From Actinomycetota bacterium (lineage in GTDB: Bacteria; Actinomycetota; Acidimicrobiia; Acidimicrobiales; Ilumatobacteraceae), in NCBI GenBank assembly GCA_030645495.1, contig JAUSLV010000033.1, positions 186,001-250,000 on the forward strand: DNA of 64,000 nucleotides. Direction: 5' to 3'. The notes beneath the pieces are model-generated. The model was not told the DNA's origin, did no database searches, and saw only the letters and a program-made list of their open reading frames with translations. Numbering within the stretch: position 1 is the first letter of the stretch; each line of letters starts with the position of its first letter. A program made the translations under genes and the position numbers. Below, piece after piece: positions 1 through 7,443 of the stretch.

Positions 1-366
1 TACGGGGTCGAGAATGACGATCCGGCCGTCAGCGAGTGCGGCGATAGCGTTCGCTCCACGCTCCGGCGCATTGGCATCACGGCCGAACGCGGTGAACGGG
101 ATCACGATCGTGGCCTGCGCCGTCCCACGGTCGACGGTGGTCACCACGGTGGCGGGTTCGCCACCCGCACCCGGAGCGGCGGTGGTGGGCGACGGCACCG
201 AGGAACCGTCATCCAAGCTCACCACAGTGGCGTCGGCAACTGTTCCCGGCGGTTGCGCTGAGTCGTCGGCCAGGTTGGCGATGGATACGACGACGAGCAC
301 CGCGACCGCAACAGCTGCCACGCCTCCGAGGACGAGTGACCAGCTCCGTCGTGTTGCCACGTTCAT
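1..366 (-). CDS. Partial exported or membrane-anchored protein, N-terminal 122 codons
   Basis: The reading frame runs off the left edge of the window and is read from the reverse strand with an ATG at 366-364. The first residues are basic and are followed by a hydrophobic stretch at about residues 10-30 (VLGGVAAVAVAVLVVVSIAN), which fits an uncleaved signal anchor or signal peptide. A Thr/Pro/Gly-rich linker follows, then a segment ending AALADGRIVILDPV that resembles the first blade of a beta-propeller. It is divergent from the lipoprotein gene at 461, and the 94 bp between them must hold both promoters. Function unknown; the propeller idea is an inference. Confidence 0.6.
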   Translation of the reverse strand, partial: MNVATRRSWSLVLGGVAAVAVAVLVVVSIANLADDSAQPPGTVADATVVSLDDGSSVPSPTTAAPGAGGEPATVVTTVDRGTAQATIVIPFTAFGRDANAPERGANAIAALADGRIVILDPV

Positions 367-460
367 CCGCCGCCTTCCTGGGGCTCCCGACCAGAACACG
401 GCCCTGTGTCCTGATGACCCTGTCGGCCCAGAGGAATCCCTCGGTTACTCTAGATGCGAC

Positions 461-1549
461 ATGGATGTGACCGCGCGGTGGATCGGGGCGCTGGTGCTGC
501 TGGCTGGTTGCGGCGGCGCGGCGGGTTCTCCTGGAGCAGGCTCTGCGAGCCCGACCGTTGAACCGTCTACGGGCGCTTCCGACTCGACAGCGGCAACGGT
601 CGCGATCACCGGCTCGTCCGCCGAGGTGACCGAGCCGTACTCGCTGGTGATCGGGGAAGTGAGTGTCCCGCAGCCCGAAGTGCTCGCGTCCTTGCCCGTG
701 GTGGTCGCTCCTGCGCAGATCCCGGCGATTGACTACGACCCGGCTGATACGAGCTGGCAGACGGCAACCGGATTCGCGTATGCCGGCGGCAGGGTCTGGG
801 TGCTGGAGTCGTCGCAGCGGGTGCTGCTGCGTAGCGACGGGGCCGATGGATGGCAGACGCTCGAGATGCCCGATGTCGTCGACGGCGCACGTGACTTCGC
901 CATGTCGAGCGATGGAACAGTCGCGTTCGTGGTGTTGGCGAACGAGGTGATTCCGTTTCGGGTCGGTTCGATGTCGGTGACTGAGCTGCCGCGGATCGTG
1001 TTGTCCCATCAGGGCATTCATTGGAGCAATGCGTCTGGGATGACGCAGGCAGGGCCGGCTGGTCTGGTGGTAGGCGCGCGCTCGGAATCAAAGCGCTTGG
1101 TGGCATTGCCGAACGGGACCGCAGCCGCACAGAACTCTGCGCGAAATGCGCTGGGAACGGACCGCTATGGGGTGCTACCCACTGCCGACCCGCCGGTGGT
1201 TGTGCTGTTTCGCGGCGACCGGATCGACACCCGTTACGAGATCTCGTTCTCCGGCGAGGGGTCGATCGCGGCGGATGAGGTCAACTACGTCGGGGGCCAA
1301 GTTGTCATTACGGGGGACAACAGCGAAGTCATCGTGTTGTGGGTCCACCTGAAGGATGAGACCATGGCCCGACTCGCGCTGGTCGTCAACGATCACCAAC
1401 TCGTGAGGGCGATCGAGCTGTCTGGCACAGGTGCGAGTTTCGATGGTGGAGATATCGAGGTCGACAGCTCTGGGGGTTCGGTCGTGGTTGCGGTGACTCG
1501 CGGCGACCCACTTCAGGTCGACTTCGCGACGATCGACTTGAGAACCTGA
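461..1549 (+). CDS. Putative lipoprotein with beta-propeller-like sensor region
   Basis: Predicted 362-residue exported lipoprotein. The N-terminus has a hydrophobic core ending LVLLAGCGG, a good lipobox with Cys about residue 14. A Ser/Thr/Pro-rich linker follows, then repeated segments such as TGFAYAGGRVWVLESS and ARDFAMSSDGTVAFVV that look like propeller blades. The frame is open back to position 14, but ATG 461 is preferred because it places the signal sequence at the N-terminus and lies 9 bases after a -10-like TACTCT (446-451). No enzyme motif is visible. It may form a divergent unit with the partial exported gene at the left edge. Function unknown. Confidence 0.65.
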   Translation: MDVTARWIGALVLLAGCGGAAGSPGAGSASPTVEPSTGASDSTAATVAITGSSAEVTEPYSLVIGEVSVPQPEVLASLPVVVAPAQIPAIDYDPADTSWQTATGFAYAGGRVWVLESSQRVLLRSDGADGWQTLEMPDVVDGARDFAMSSDGTVAFVVLANEVIPFRVGSMSVTELPRIVLSHQGIHWSNASGMTQAGPAGLVVGARSESKRLVALPNGTAAAQNSARNALGTDRYGVLPTADPPVVVLFRGDRIDTRYEISFSGEGSIAADEVNYVGGQVVITGDNSEVIVLWVHLKDETMARLALVVNDHQLVRAIELSGTGASFDGGDIEVDSSGGSVVVAVTRGDPLQVDFATIDLRT

Positions 1550-1556
1550 GGACTGC

Positions 1557-3185
1557 TCACTCCGCCGGGAACTGGGGCTGATCTGTTCCGGGGGTGGGGA
1601 CGGAACGGCCCCGGAAACGGCGGTGGGACGGATCAGCCCCAGAAGCCGAGCGCCAGGTGGCGAACATGAACACCAGCAGCATCAGCGCCACCCAGGGCAG
1701 GTCGCCGGTGTGCGAGTACCAGGTGCGCACGTCGTGCAACGAGATGGTGCGGGTGATCACCTCTTGCTCGCTCACCGAGGTGCGCTGGAACACGTCGCCG
1801 TCGGGCGAGATGAACGCGCTGAACCCGGTGGGCGACGCTTGCACTACCCAACGGTGCTGCTCGATCGCCCGCAGCCGCGACGACGCCACCTGCTGGCTCT
1901 GCAGCACGGTGAGGGTGTAACTGCTGCCGTTGGTGGGGTTGATGATCAGCTGACCGCCGGCCTCCACACCCTCATTGGCGCGGCCCCCGAAGAACACCTC
2001 CCACGAGATGACGGTGGCCAGCTTCGTGCCGTCGGGCAGTTCCAGCACCGCCGGCCCCTCGCCGGCCACGGCGTCGCGGGGCACCAGGTCGGTTGGCGCT
2101 CCCAGCGCGTGCAGCAGCCCGCGCAATGGCATGTACTCGCCGAAGGGCACACGGCGCACCTTCTCGTAGCGGCTGGTGACGTCGCCGTCGGTGGTGACGA
2201 TCACCTGCGCGTTGGTGAACCGGTCGTCGGCGGTCTCCTCGGTGATGCCCACGGCGATCGGCGCGCCGATGCGCTGCGCCTGCTCGGCGATCAGCGACAG
2301 CTCGACACTGATGGCGAACACGTCGACATCGACGATGTTCTCCGGCCACACCACCAGATCCACCGAACCGGCCTCGATGCCGGTGGTGGCCTGCAGCGTG
2401 CGATCGAACGGCGTGCACACCGTGCCGCCCGCCTGGCGACAGGCCCGCTCGTCGTCGGCGTTGTCGACCGCGTGCGTGCCCTGCGGCCCGCCACCCTGCA
2501 CCGCCGCCACGCGCAGCGAGGCCAGCTTCTCGTCGGTGCCCACGGTGCCGTCGGCGAGCGGGGCCACCACCAGCCAGATCAGCAACGCCACCGCGAACCC
2601 GCTGACGCCGTGCCATTCGCCCTTGGCGGTCACGCCGCGCTTGCGCGCCAACTGCGGCACCACGGGCGCCGGGCCGGTGAGCGCGAAGCCGATCTGGAAC
2701 ACGAACCACGTGAGCAGCACCACGCCACCGACGCGCACCACGGTGGCGAACGGCCCGGCCGCCTGGCCGATGGCAAGGCTGGCCAGCGGCACTCCACCGA
2801 ACGGGAAGCAGAAGCGCAACGCCTCGGCCAACGTGTGCGCCACCGGGCGACCGATCACGCGCCACGGCCCACGGGGCGCAGCCCAGGCCGCGACCGCGTG
2901 GAAGCCGGCGAACATCGCGGCCGCCACGAGGTAGCCCGGCGCGGTGAGGAACCACATCCAGCACATGCCTGGAAACAGCCATGCCGCGCCGAACAACCAG
3001 CCTCGCGCCAACCGCTGGCGCCCTGTGACGGCTGCCTCGGCGCTGGTCTCATAGACCGCGATGCCCACGAACGCCAGCGGCCAGAAACCCCACGGGGGCA
3101 GCGCGGCGGCGACGAGCAGGCCGCCGCCGACGGCCTTCAGCGCCGATCGTGACGGCGTGAACGAGGAGAGACGAGGTCGAGGCAC
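1557..3185 (-). CDS. lnt: Apolipoprotein N-acyltransferase (Lnt-like) with Ser in place of the catalytic Cys
   Basis: 542 residues. Lnt transfers an acyl chain to the N-terminal Cys of lipoproteins at the outer face of the inner membrane. The first 210 residues hold several hydrophobic segments; residues about 223-480 are a nitrilase-type domain. The Glu of the triad is in WPENI (E282), the Lys in YEKVRRVPFGEY (K342), but the position of the nucleophilic Cys reads VISWEVFF, with Ser394 (codon 2006-2004). A final TM segment lies near 495-515. Start is GTG 3185, 9 bases after TAGCGT on the minus strand. It is the last gene of the hemE-hemH-hemY-sortase run, 40 bp after the sortase. Family assignment is firm; activity with Ser is uncertain. 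Confidence 0.87.
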   Translation of the reverse strand: MPRPRLSSFTPSRSALKAVGGGLLVAAALPPWGFWPLAFVGIAVYETSAEAAVTGRQRLARGWLFGAAWLFPGMCWMWFLTAPGYLVAAAMFAGFHAVAAWAAPRGPWRVIGRPVAHTLAEALRFCFPFGGVPLASLAIGQAAGPFATVVRVGGVVLLTWFVFQIGFALTGPAPVVPQLARKRGVTAKGEWHGVSGFAVALLIWLVVAPLADGTVGTDEKLASLRVAAVQGGGPQGTHAVDNADDERACRQAGGTVCTPFDRTLQATTGIEAGSVDLVVWPENIVDVDVFAISVELSLIAEQAQRIGAPIAVGITEETADDRFTNAQVIVTTDGDVTSRYEKVRRVPFGEYMPLRGLLHALGAPTDLVPRDAVAGEGPAVLELPDGTKLATVISWEVFFGGRANEGVEAGGQLIINPTNGSSYTLTVLQSQQVASSRLRAIEQHRWVVQASPTGFSAFISPDGDVFQRTSVSEQEVITRTISLHDVRTWYSHTGDLPWVALMLLVFMFATWRSASGADPSHRRFRGRSVPTPGTDQPQFPAE

Positions 3186-3225
3186 AGCGCTGAGACGCTA
3201 TCCGCTACCACCAACCCCGCTCATG

Positions 3226-3873
3226 TCAGCGCTGCAGCGTGAGGAACACCACGATGCGCTGTTTCGTGGAGCCCACCGGATGGCAGGCGAACAACGTCGC
3301 GCTGTACGAACGGCTCTGATCGATGATCCACATCGCGTCGGGGTACACGATCTGCGTCCTGTCGACCTTGTAGACGAAGCGGCCCTCGGCGGTGCTGAGG
3401 ATCACTTCGTCGCCGGGGGCCAGCTGGTCGATGTTGCGGAACGGCCGGTCTTTCGAGGTGCGGTGGCCGCCGATGACGACATTGCCCACATGGCCGGGCA
3501 TCGCGGTTCCCGGCCAGTGGCCCGGCCCCTTGTCGAGCGTGGTGAGCGAAATGCCCTCCAACAGCGGACGGACGAGCTGCAGCTTCGGGATCTCGAGCGT
3601 GCCGAGTTGGTTGCCTGGCTCGTTGGCGTGCAGCGCGGGCGGCGGCTTCGGCACCGGCAGCGCCTGCTCGACCGTGGTGGTGGTGACCGGGATCGTGGTG
3701 GTGGTGGCCGGGATCGTGGTGGTGGTGGCAGCCGGGTTGGGGAACGGGCGCCGGGTGGCGTTGGTGGTGGCCACCTCGGTGGGGGTGGTGGGCCGCTGCG
3801 CTCCCGAGCCCACGTCGCTGCAGGCCGCGACAAGCAGGGCTAGTGCAGCCGCAGTCGCGATCCGGTGACGCAT
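3226..3873 (-). CDS. Class E sortase carrying a lipoprotein signal
   Basis: 215-residue transpeptidase of the sortase superfamily, class E by its actinobacterial setting and domain form. The catalytic residues are visible: His137 in VIGGHRTS, Cys197 in LFACHPVG, Arg206 in TKQRIVV. The N-terminus is unusual: the hydrophobic core ends LLVAAC, a lipobox with Cys18, so the enzyme may be lipid-anchored rather than held by a TM helix. A Thr/Pro linker with repeated TTTTIP units (about residues 50-66) separates anchor and catalytic domain. It starts 4 bp after the hemY stop and precedes lnt, so it is probably cotranscribed with both. Substrates cannot be named; no LAXTG-type protein was found nearby. 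Confidence 0.85.
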   Translation of the reverse strand: MRHRIATAAALALLVAACSDVGSGAQRPTTPTEVATTNATRRPFPNPAATTTTIPATTTTIPVTTTTVEQALPVPKPPPALHANEPGNQLGTLEIPKLQLVRPLLEGISLTTLDKGPGHWPGTAMPGHVGNVVIGGHRTSKDRPFRNIDQLAPGDEVILSTAEGRFVYKVDRTQIVYPDAMWIIDQSRSYSATLFACHPVGSTKQRIVVFLTLQR

Positions 3874-3877
3874 ATGG

Positions 3878-5269
3878 TCATTGTGCCATGGTGAACAGCA
3901 TTGCGGTCAGGCGCCCCGCCGCTTCCTTGCCCGAGCGGATGCACGCCGGCACACCCATCCCGTGGTAGCTGGCGCCGGCGAGCGCCAGCCCTGCCGGCAG
4001 GCGACCCTCGGCCTCGGCGATCCGCTGCGCGTGGTGCGGGCGGTACTGCGGGAACGCGCCGTTCCAACGCGACACGCGAGTGTGCACCGGTTGCATCGCG
4101 ACGCCGATGTGGTGCCCCACCTCCTCGACCGCTGCCGCCAGCAGCTGCTCGTCGTCGAGGTGCAGCACGGGCAAGCCGTCGCGGCCCAGCGAGATGCGCA
4201 GGATCACGAGCTCGTCGACCTGCCAATGCGTCCACTTCTGCGAGCCGAATGATGCGGCGGTGACGAGCCGCTGCATCGGCTTGGGCACCAGGTAGCCGCT
4301 CATGCCCACCATGTGCCGCGGCCAGTCGCGAGCGTGGAGGGCGATCGACACCATCGCCACGTCGGCCGCCGGCACCTGGCCGATGGTGGCCGCGGCCTCG
4401 GGTGCCACCTGGGCCAGCAGGCGGGCCGTGGCTGCGGCCGGGCAGGCGAGCACGATTGCGTCGAACGGCTCACCGTCGACCAACCAGCCCGTGCCACCGG
4501 CCCCGGGTTCGATGGCCGCCACAGCGGTGCCGGTGCGCACCTCGGCGCCGTGAGCGCGAGCGGCGTCGGCCGTGGCCTGCACGAGCGAGCCCATGCCACC
4601 CCTGGGTGCGTAGAACACCGGACCGGCGTTGGGAGCGGGCTTCGGCATCGAGCGGCCGGCGATGAGGATGCTGCGGGCCTTCGACGCGAGGTCATAGATC
4701 TGGGGCACGGCGGCGAGGCTGAAGTGGTCGGTGTCGGCGGCGTAGATGCTGCCCACCAGCGGATCGACGAGACGCAGGTGCACCTGGTCGCCGAAGCGGG
4801 CGCGCACGTAGCCGCCCAGCGAATCCTCGGCCAGCGACGTGCGCGGCCGGAACGGCTCGGTGGCCGCGCGCAGCTTGCCGCCCCACGTGAGCAGCTTCGA
4901 GCGGGCGAGCGCGAGCACGTCGGTGGGCATGCCCAACAGCAGCCCCTCTGGGATCGGGTGCAGGCCGTCCCACCACACGGCAGCCTTGCCGGCGGTGGGC
5001 GCTACCAGTTCGTCGCCGAGGCCGACGGCCTTGGCCAAGGCCGTGCCCCAGGGCAGCCGGGCGAGGAACGCATCGGGCCCCTCGTCGATGGCCGGGTGGC
5101 CGGCGAACGGGCTGGTCTGCAGCTTGCCGCCGAGGCGCTCGTCGGCCTCGATCAGCACCACCTGCAGGTCGCCGGCGGCCGCCTGGGCAGAGGTGGCCAG
5201 CGTGTGCGCCGCGGACAGTCCGGCGACGCCCGAGCCGATGACGGCGATCCGGCGTGGCTGCGTGCCCAT
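3878..5269 (-). CDS. hemY: Protoporphyrinogen/coproporphyrinogen III oxidase
   Basis: 463-residue FAD enzyme that oxidises the porphyrinogen ring late in heme synthesis. In actinobacteria this family usually works as coproporphyrinogen III oxidase (CgoX) in the coproporphyrin route. The N-terminus shows the dinucleotide fold IAVIGSGVAGLSAAHTLA and the FAD-contact EADERLGGKLQT; the C-terminus has LALAGASYHGMGVPACI. ATG 5269 shares one base with the hemH stop (TGATG), implying translational coupling. Order is hemE-hemH-hemY, then a class E sortase 4 bp later. hemQ/chdC, needed for the last step of the coproporphyrin route, is not in this window. Confidence 0.93.
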   Translation of the reverse strand: MGTQPRRIAVIGSGVAGLSAAHTLATSAQAAAGDLQVVLIEADERLGGKLQTSPFAGHPAIDEGPDAFLARLPWGTALAKAVGLGDELVAPTAGKAAVWWDGLHPIPEGLLLGMPTDVLALARSKLLTWGGKLRAATEPFRPRTSLAEDSLGGYVRARFGDQVHLRLVDPLVGSIYAADTDHFSLAAVPQIYDLASKARSILIAGRSMPKPAPNAGPVFYAPRGGMGSLVQATADAARAHGAEVRTGTAVAAIEPGAGGTGWLVDGEPFDAIVLACPAAATARLLAQVAPEAAATIGQVPAADVAMVSIALHARDWPRHMVGMSGYLVPKPMQRLVTAASFGSQKWTHWQVDELVILRISLGRDGLPVLHLDDEQLLAAAVEEVGHHIGVAMQPVHTRVSRWNGAFPQYRPHHAQRIAEAEGRLPAGLALAGASYHGMGVPACIRSGKEAAGRLTAMLFTMAQ

Positions 5270-6219
5270 CAGGCCCTGCCGCCCGGAGCGTTGTCGGCGG
5301 CGATGACCCGCTGCGCCAGCGCGGCCATCACCGTCGGGTCGTCGTTCACGCACGCGGTGCGGGCGAACTGCACGCCGTGCCGAGCTGCCCGCTTGGCGGC
5401 CTCGATGTCGAGGTCGTACAGCACCTCGAGGTGGTCGGCCACGAAACCGACGGCGCACACGAGCACGCCTTGCGGCGATCCGGCGTCGTTCTCGGCGGCG
5501 GCCAGCTCGTCGATGACGTGCAGGATGTCGGGGCCCAGCCACGGCTCGGGGGTGCGGCCCGCGCTCTGCCAGGCGATCGACCAGCTCGTCCAGCTGCCCA
5601 ATCCGGCCTCGGCGGCGACGGCCATTGCGGTGGCGCGGAGTTCGTCGGGATAGCGGTCGCCGGCGGCGATGATCCGTTCGGGCAGCGAGTGGGCGGTGAA
5701 CAGCACCTTCGTGTTCGCCGGCATCGTGGCCCGCACAGCGCGCAGGCTGGCGGCGGTGAACTCCACGAACGCCGGCTCGGTGGCCCAGCTCTCCACACCG
5801 GCGACAGAGATGCCGTGCGGCTCGGCCGCGGCGCGTGCTCGATCGAGGTACTGGCCCACCGAGTAGGCCGAGTAGTGCGGGGCCAGCACCAGGCCGACGA
5901 TGCGGGTGAACCCGCGAGCGGCGAGCGCGTCGACCGCAGCCTCGATCCTCGGCTCGGCGTGCTTCAGGCCCAACACCACCTCGTACTGGCCGGGGGCGGC
6001 CGCATCGAATGCGTGCTGCAGGGAAGCGCGTTGCGCCTCGGTGCGGGCGGCCAGCGGGCTGGTGCCGCCCAGCGCGTCGTAGCGCGCGGTGAGGTCGGCC
6101 AACTGGGCCGGCTCGGGGGCGCGGCCGCGGCGGATGTCGGTGTAGTACGGCAGGATCTCCTCGCGAGTGCGCGGGGTGCCGTAGGCCATCAGCAGCACGG
6201 CGGTGCGTTGCTCGCTCAT
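5269..6219 (-). CDS. hemH: Ferrochelatase (coproporphyrin or protoporphyrin)
   Basis: 316 residues. It inserts ferrous iron into the porphyrin. Seen: N-terminal AVLLMAYGTP, the strand-turn APHYSAYSVGQY, the conserved FTAHSLPERII with the catalytic His, and the C-terminal VCAVGFVADHLEVLYDLD with the conserved Glu. In actinobacteria the enzyme normally acts on coproporphyrin III (CpfC). Start ATG 6219 overlaps the hemE stop by one base and the stop overlaps the hemY start the same way, so all three genes look translationally coupled. Length is close to the family norm. Confidence 0.94.
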   Translation of the reverse strand: MSEQRTAVLLMAYGTPRTREEILPYYTDIRRGRAPEPAQLADLTARYDALGGTSPLAARTEAQRASLQHAFDAAAPGQYEVVLGLKHAEPRIEAAVDALAARGFTRIVGLVLAPHYSAYSVGQYLDRARAAAEPHGISVAGVESWATEPAFVEFTAASLRAVRATMPANTKVLFTAHSLPERIIAAGDRYPDELRATAMAVAAEAGLGSWTSWSIAWQSAGRTPEPWLGPDILHVIDELAAAENDAGSPQGVLVCAVGFVADHLEVLYDLDIEAAKRAARHGVQFARTACVNDDPTVMAALAQRVIAADNAPGGRA

Positions 6220-7298
6220 CAGCGGGTGGTCCGTTCGTGCACGTGGGCCACGATCGCCGTCAGCACACCCGGATCGGTGTTCGGCTGCACGCCATGACCG
6301 AGGTTGAAGATGTGGCCCGGGTGGCCGCCGTTGTCGGCCAGCACGTCGTCGGCGCCGGCGAGTGCCACGCTCGTGCCGGCCAGCACGAGCGCAGGGTCGA
6401 GGTTGCCCTGCACCACCAGGTTCGCGCCCATGCGGGCACGAGCGGCCTGGATCGTGGTGCGCCAGTCGAGGCCCAGCACCTGCGGGCCGGCGGCCAGCAT
6501 GCTCTCCAGCAGGTGATCGCAGCCGATGCCGAAGTGGATGCCGGGCGCCTGCGGGTGGCTGGCGGCCAGGTTGGCGAACACCGCCTGCGAGTGGGGCAGC
6601 ACGTAGCGGTCGTAGTCGGCGCGGCTGAGCGCCCCGGCCCACGAGTCGAACAGCTGGAACGCCTGGGCGCCGTTGTCGAGCTGGCTGGCGATCGATGCCG
6701 TGGAGTGCTGCACGAGTGCCTGCATCAGGCGGTTCCACAGCGGCTCGTCGGTGTGCATCAGCGCCTTGGTGTGCTCGTAGGTGCGGCTGGGGCGGCCTTC
6801 CACGAGGTAGCTGGCCACGGTGAACGGCGCACCGGCGAACGCCAGCAGCGGCACGGTGGCGGGCAGCTGGGCGGCCAGCTGGCGCACGGTCTCCAGCACG
6901 TAGGGCGTGTCGGCTTCGGGCTCGAACGGGCGCAGCCGGGCCATGTCGGCAGCGCCGCGGAACGGCTGGGCGGCCACCGGGCCGGTGCCGGGGGCGACGT
7001 CGATGCCGAACCCGATCGCGTGGGCGGGCACCACGATGTCGCTGTACAGCACGGCGGCATCGACACCGTGGCGGCGCACAGGCTGCAGCGTGATCTCCGC
7101 GGATAGCTCGGGGTTCTTGATCGCGTCGAGGATGCTGCCCTCGCCGCGCACGGCGCGGTACTCGGGCAGGCTGCGGCCGGCCTGGCGCATGAACCACACC
7201 GGTGCGTGCGTCGTGGGCACGCCGCGGGCCGCGTCCAAGAAGGGGATCGCGAAGGGGATCGCGGTGGGGATCGCGGTCGGGGTCGAGGTGGTCGCCAT
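6219..7298 (-). CDS. hemE: Uroporphyrinogen decarboxylase
   Basis: 359 residues. It removes four carboxyl groups from uroporphyrinogen III to give coproporphyrinogen III. The signature PVWFMRQAGRSLPEYR lies near residues 33-48, with LYSDIVVPAHAIG and FNLGHGVQPNTDP further on. It is the first gene of the heme run; the start ATG 7298 lies 9 bases after a TAGCGT -10-like box, so the transcript has almost no leader. Just inside the start is a short tandem repeat that encodes repeated TAIP/FAIP units, an addition outside the family core. Confidence 0.95.
   Translation of the reverse strand: MATTSTPTAIPTAIPFAIPFLDAARGVPTTHAPVWFMRQAGRSLPEYRAVRGEGSILDAIKNPELSAEITLQPVRRHGVDAAVLYSDIVVPAHAIGFGIDVAPGTGPVAAQPFRGAADMARLRPFEPEADTPYVLETVRQLAAQLPATVPLLAFAGAPFTVASYLVEGRPSRTYEHTKALMHTDEPLWNRLMQALVQHSTASIASQLDNGAQAFQLFDSWAGALSRADYDRYVLPHSQAVFANLAASHPQAPGIHFGIGCDHLLESMLAAGPQVLGLDWRTTIQAARARMGANLVVQGNLDPALVLAGTSVALAGADDVLADNGGHPGHIFNLGHGVQPNTDPGVLTAIVAHVHERTTR
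7240..7287. repeat. 12-bp tandem repeat in the 5' end of hemE
   Basis: Three 12-bp units follow head to tail: AAGGGGATCGCG at 7240 and 7252, GTGGGGATCGCG at 7264, plus a degenerate fourth unit at 7276-7287. Read on the minus strand they encode a run of four-residue units (TAIP, TAIP, FAIP) at the N-terminus of HemE. Such a repeat can change length by slippage in steps of four codons without breaking frame. Confidence 0.8.
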
Positions 7299-7443
7299 CG
7301 CTCGGGAACGCTATCGGCGTGCGCTGGGCGCGACCCTGCCTCGATCCCGGCCCGAGACCCTGCCGGTTGGCGCGCTTGGCGGCACCGATAGAGTTTCTAG
7401 ACCTCGTTTTCCCGCATTCGCCGGAATCGAGGGTCCCGAAGCT

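Noticed and set aside
3660-3740. GTGGTGGTG-rich tract considered as a simple-sequence mobile or regulatory repeat
   Set aside because: It encodes the Thr/Pro linker of the sortase; the repeats follow codon boundaries.
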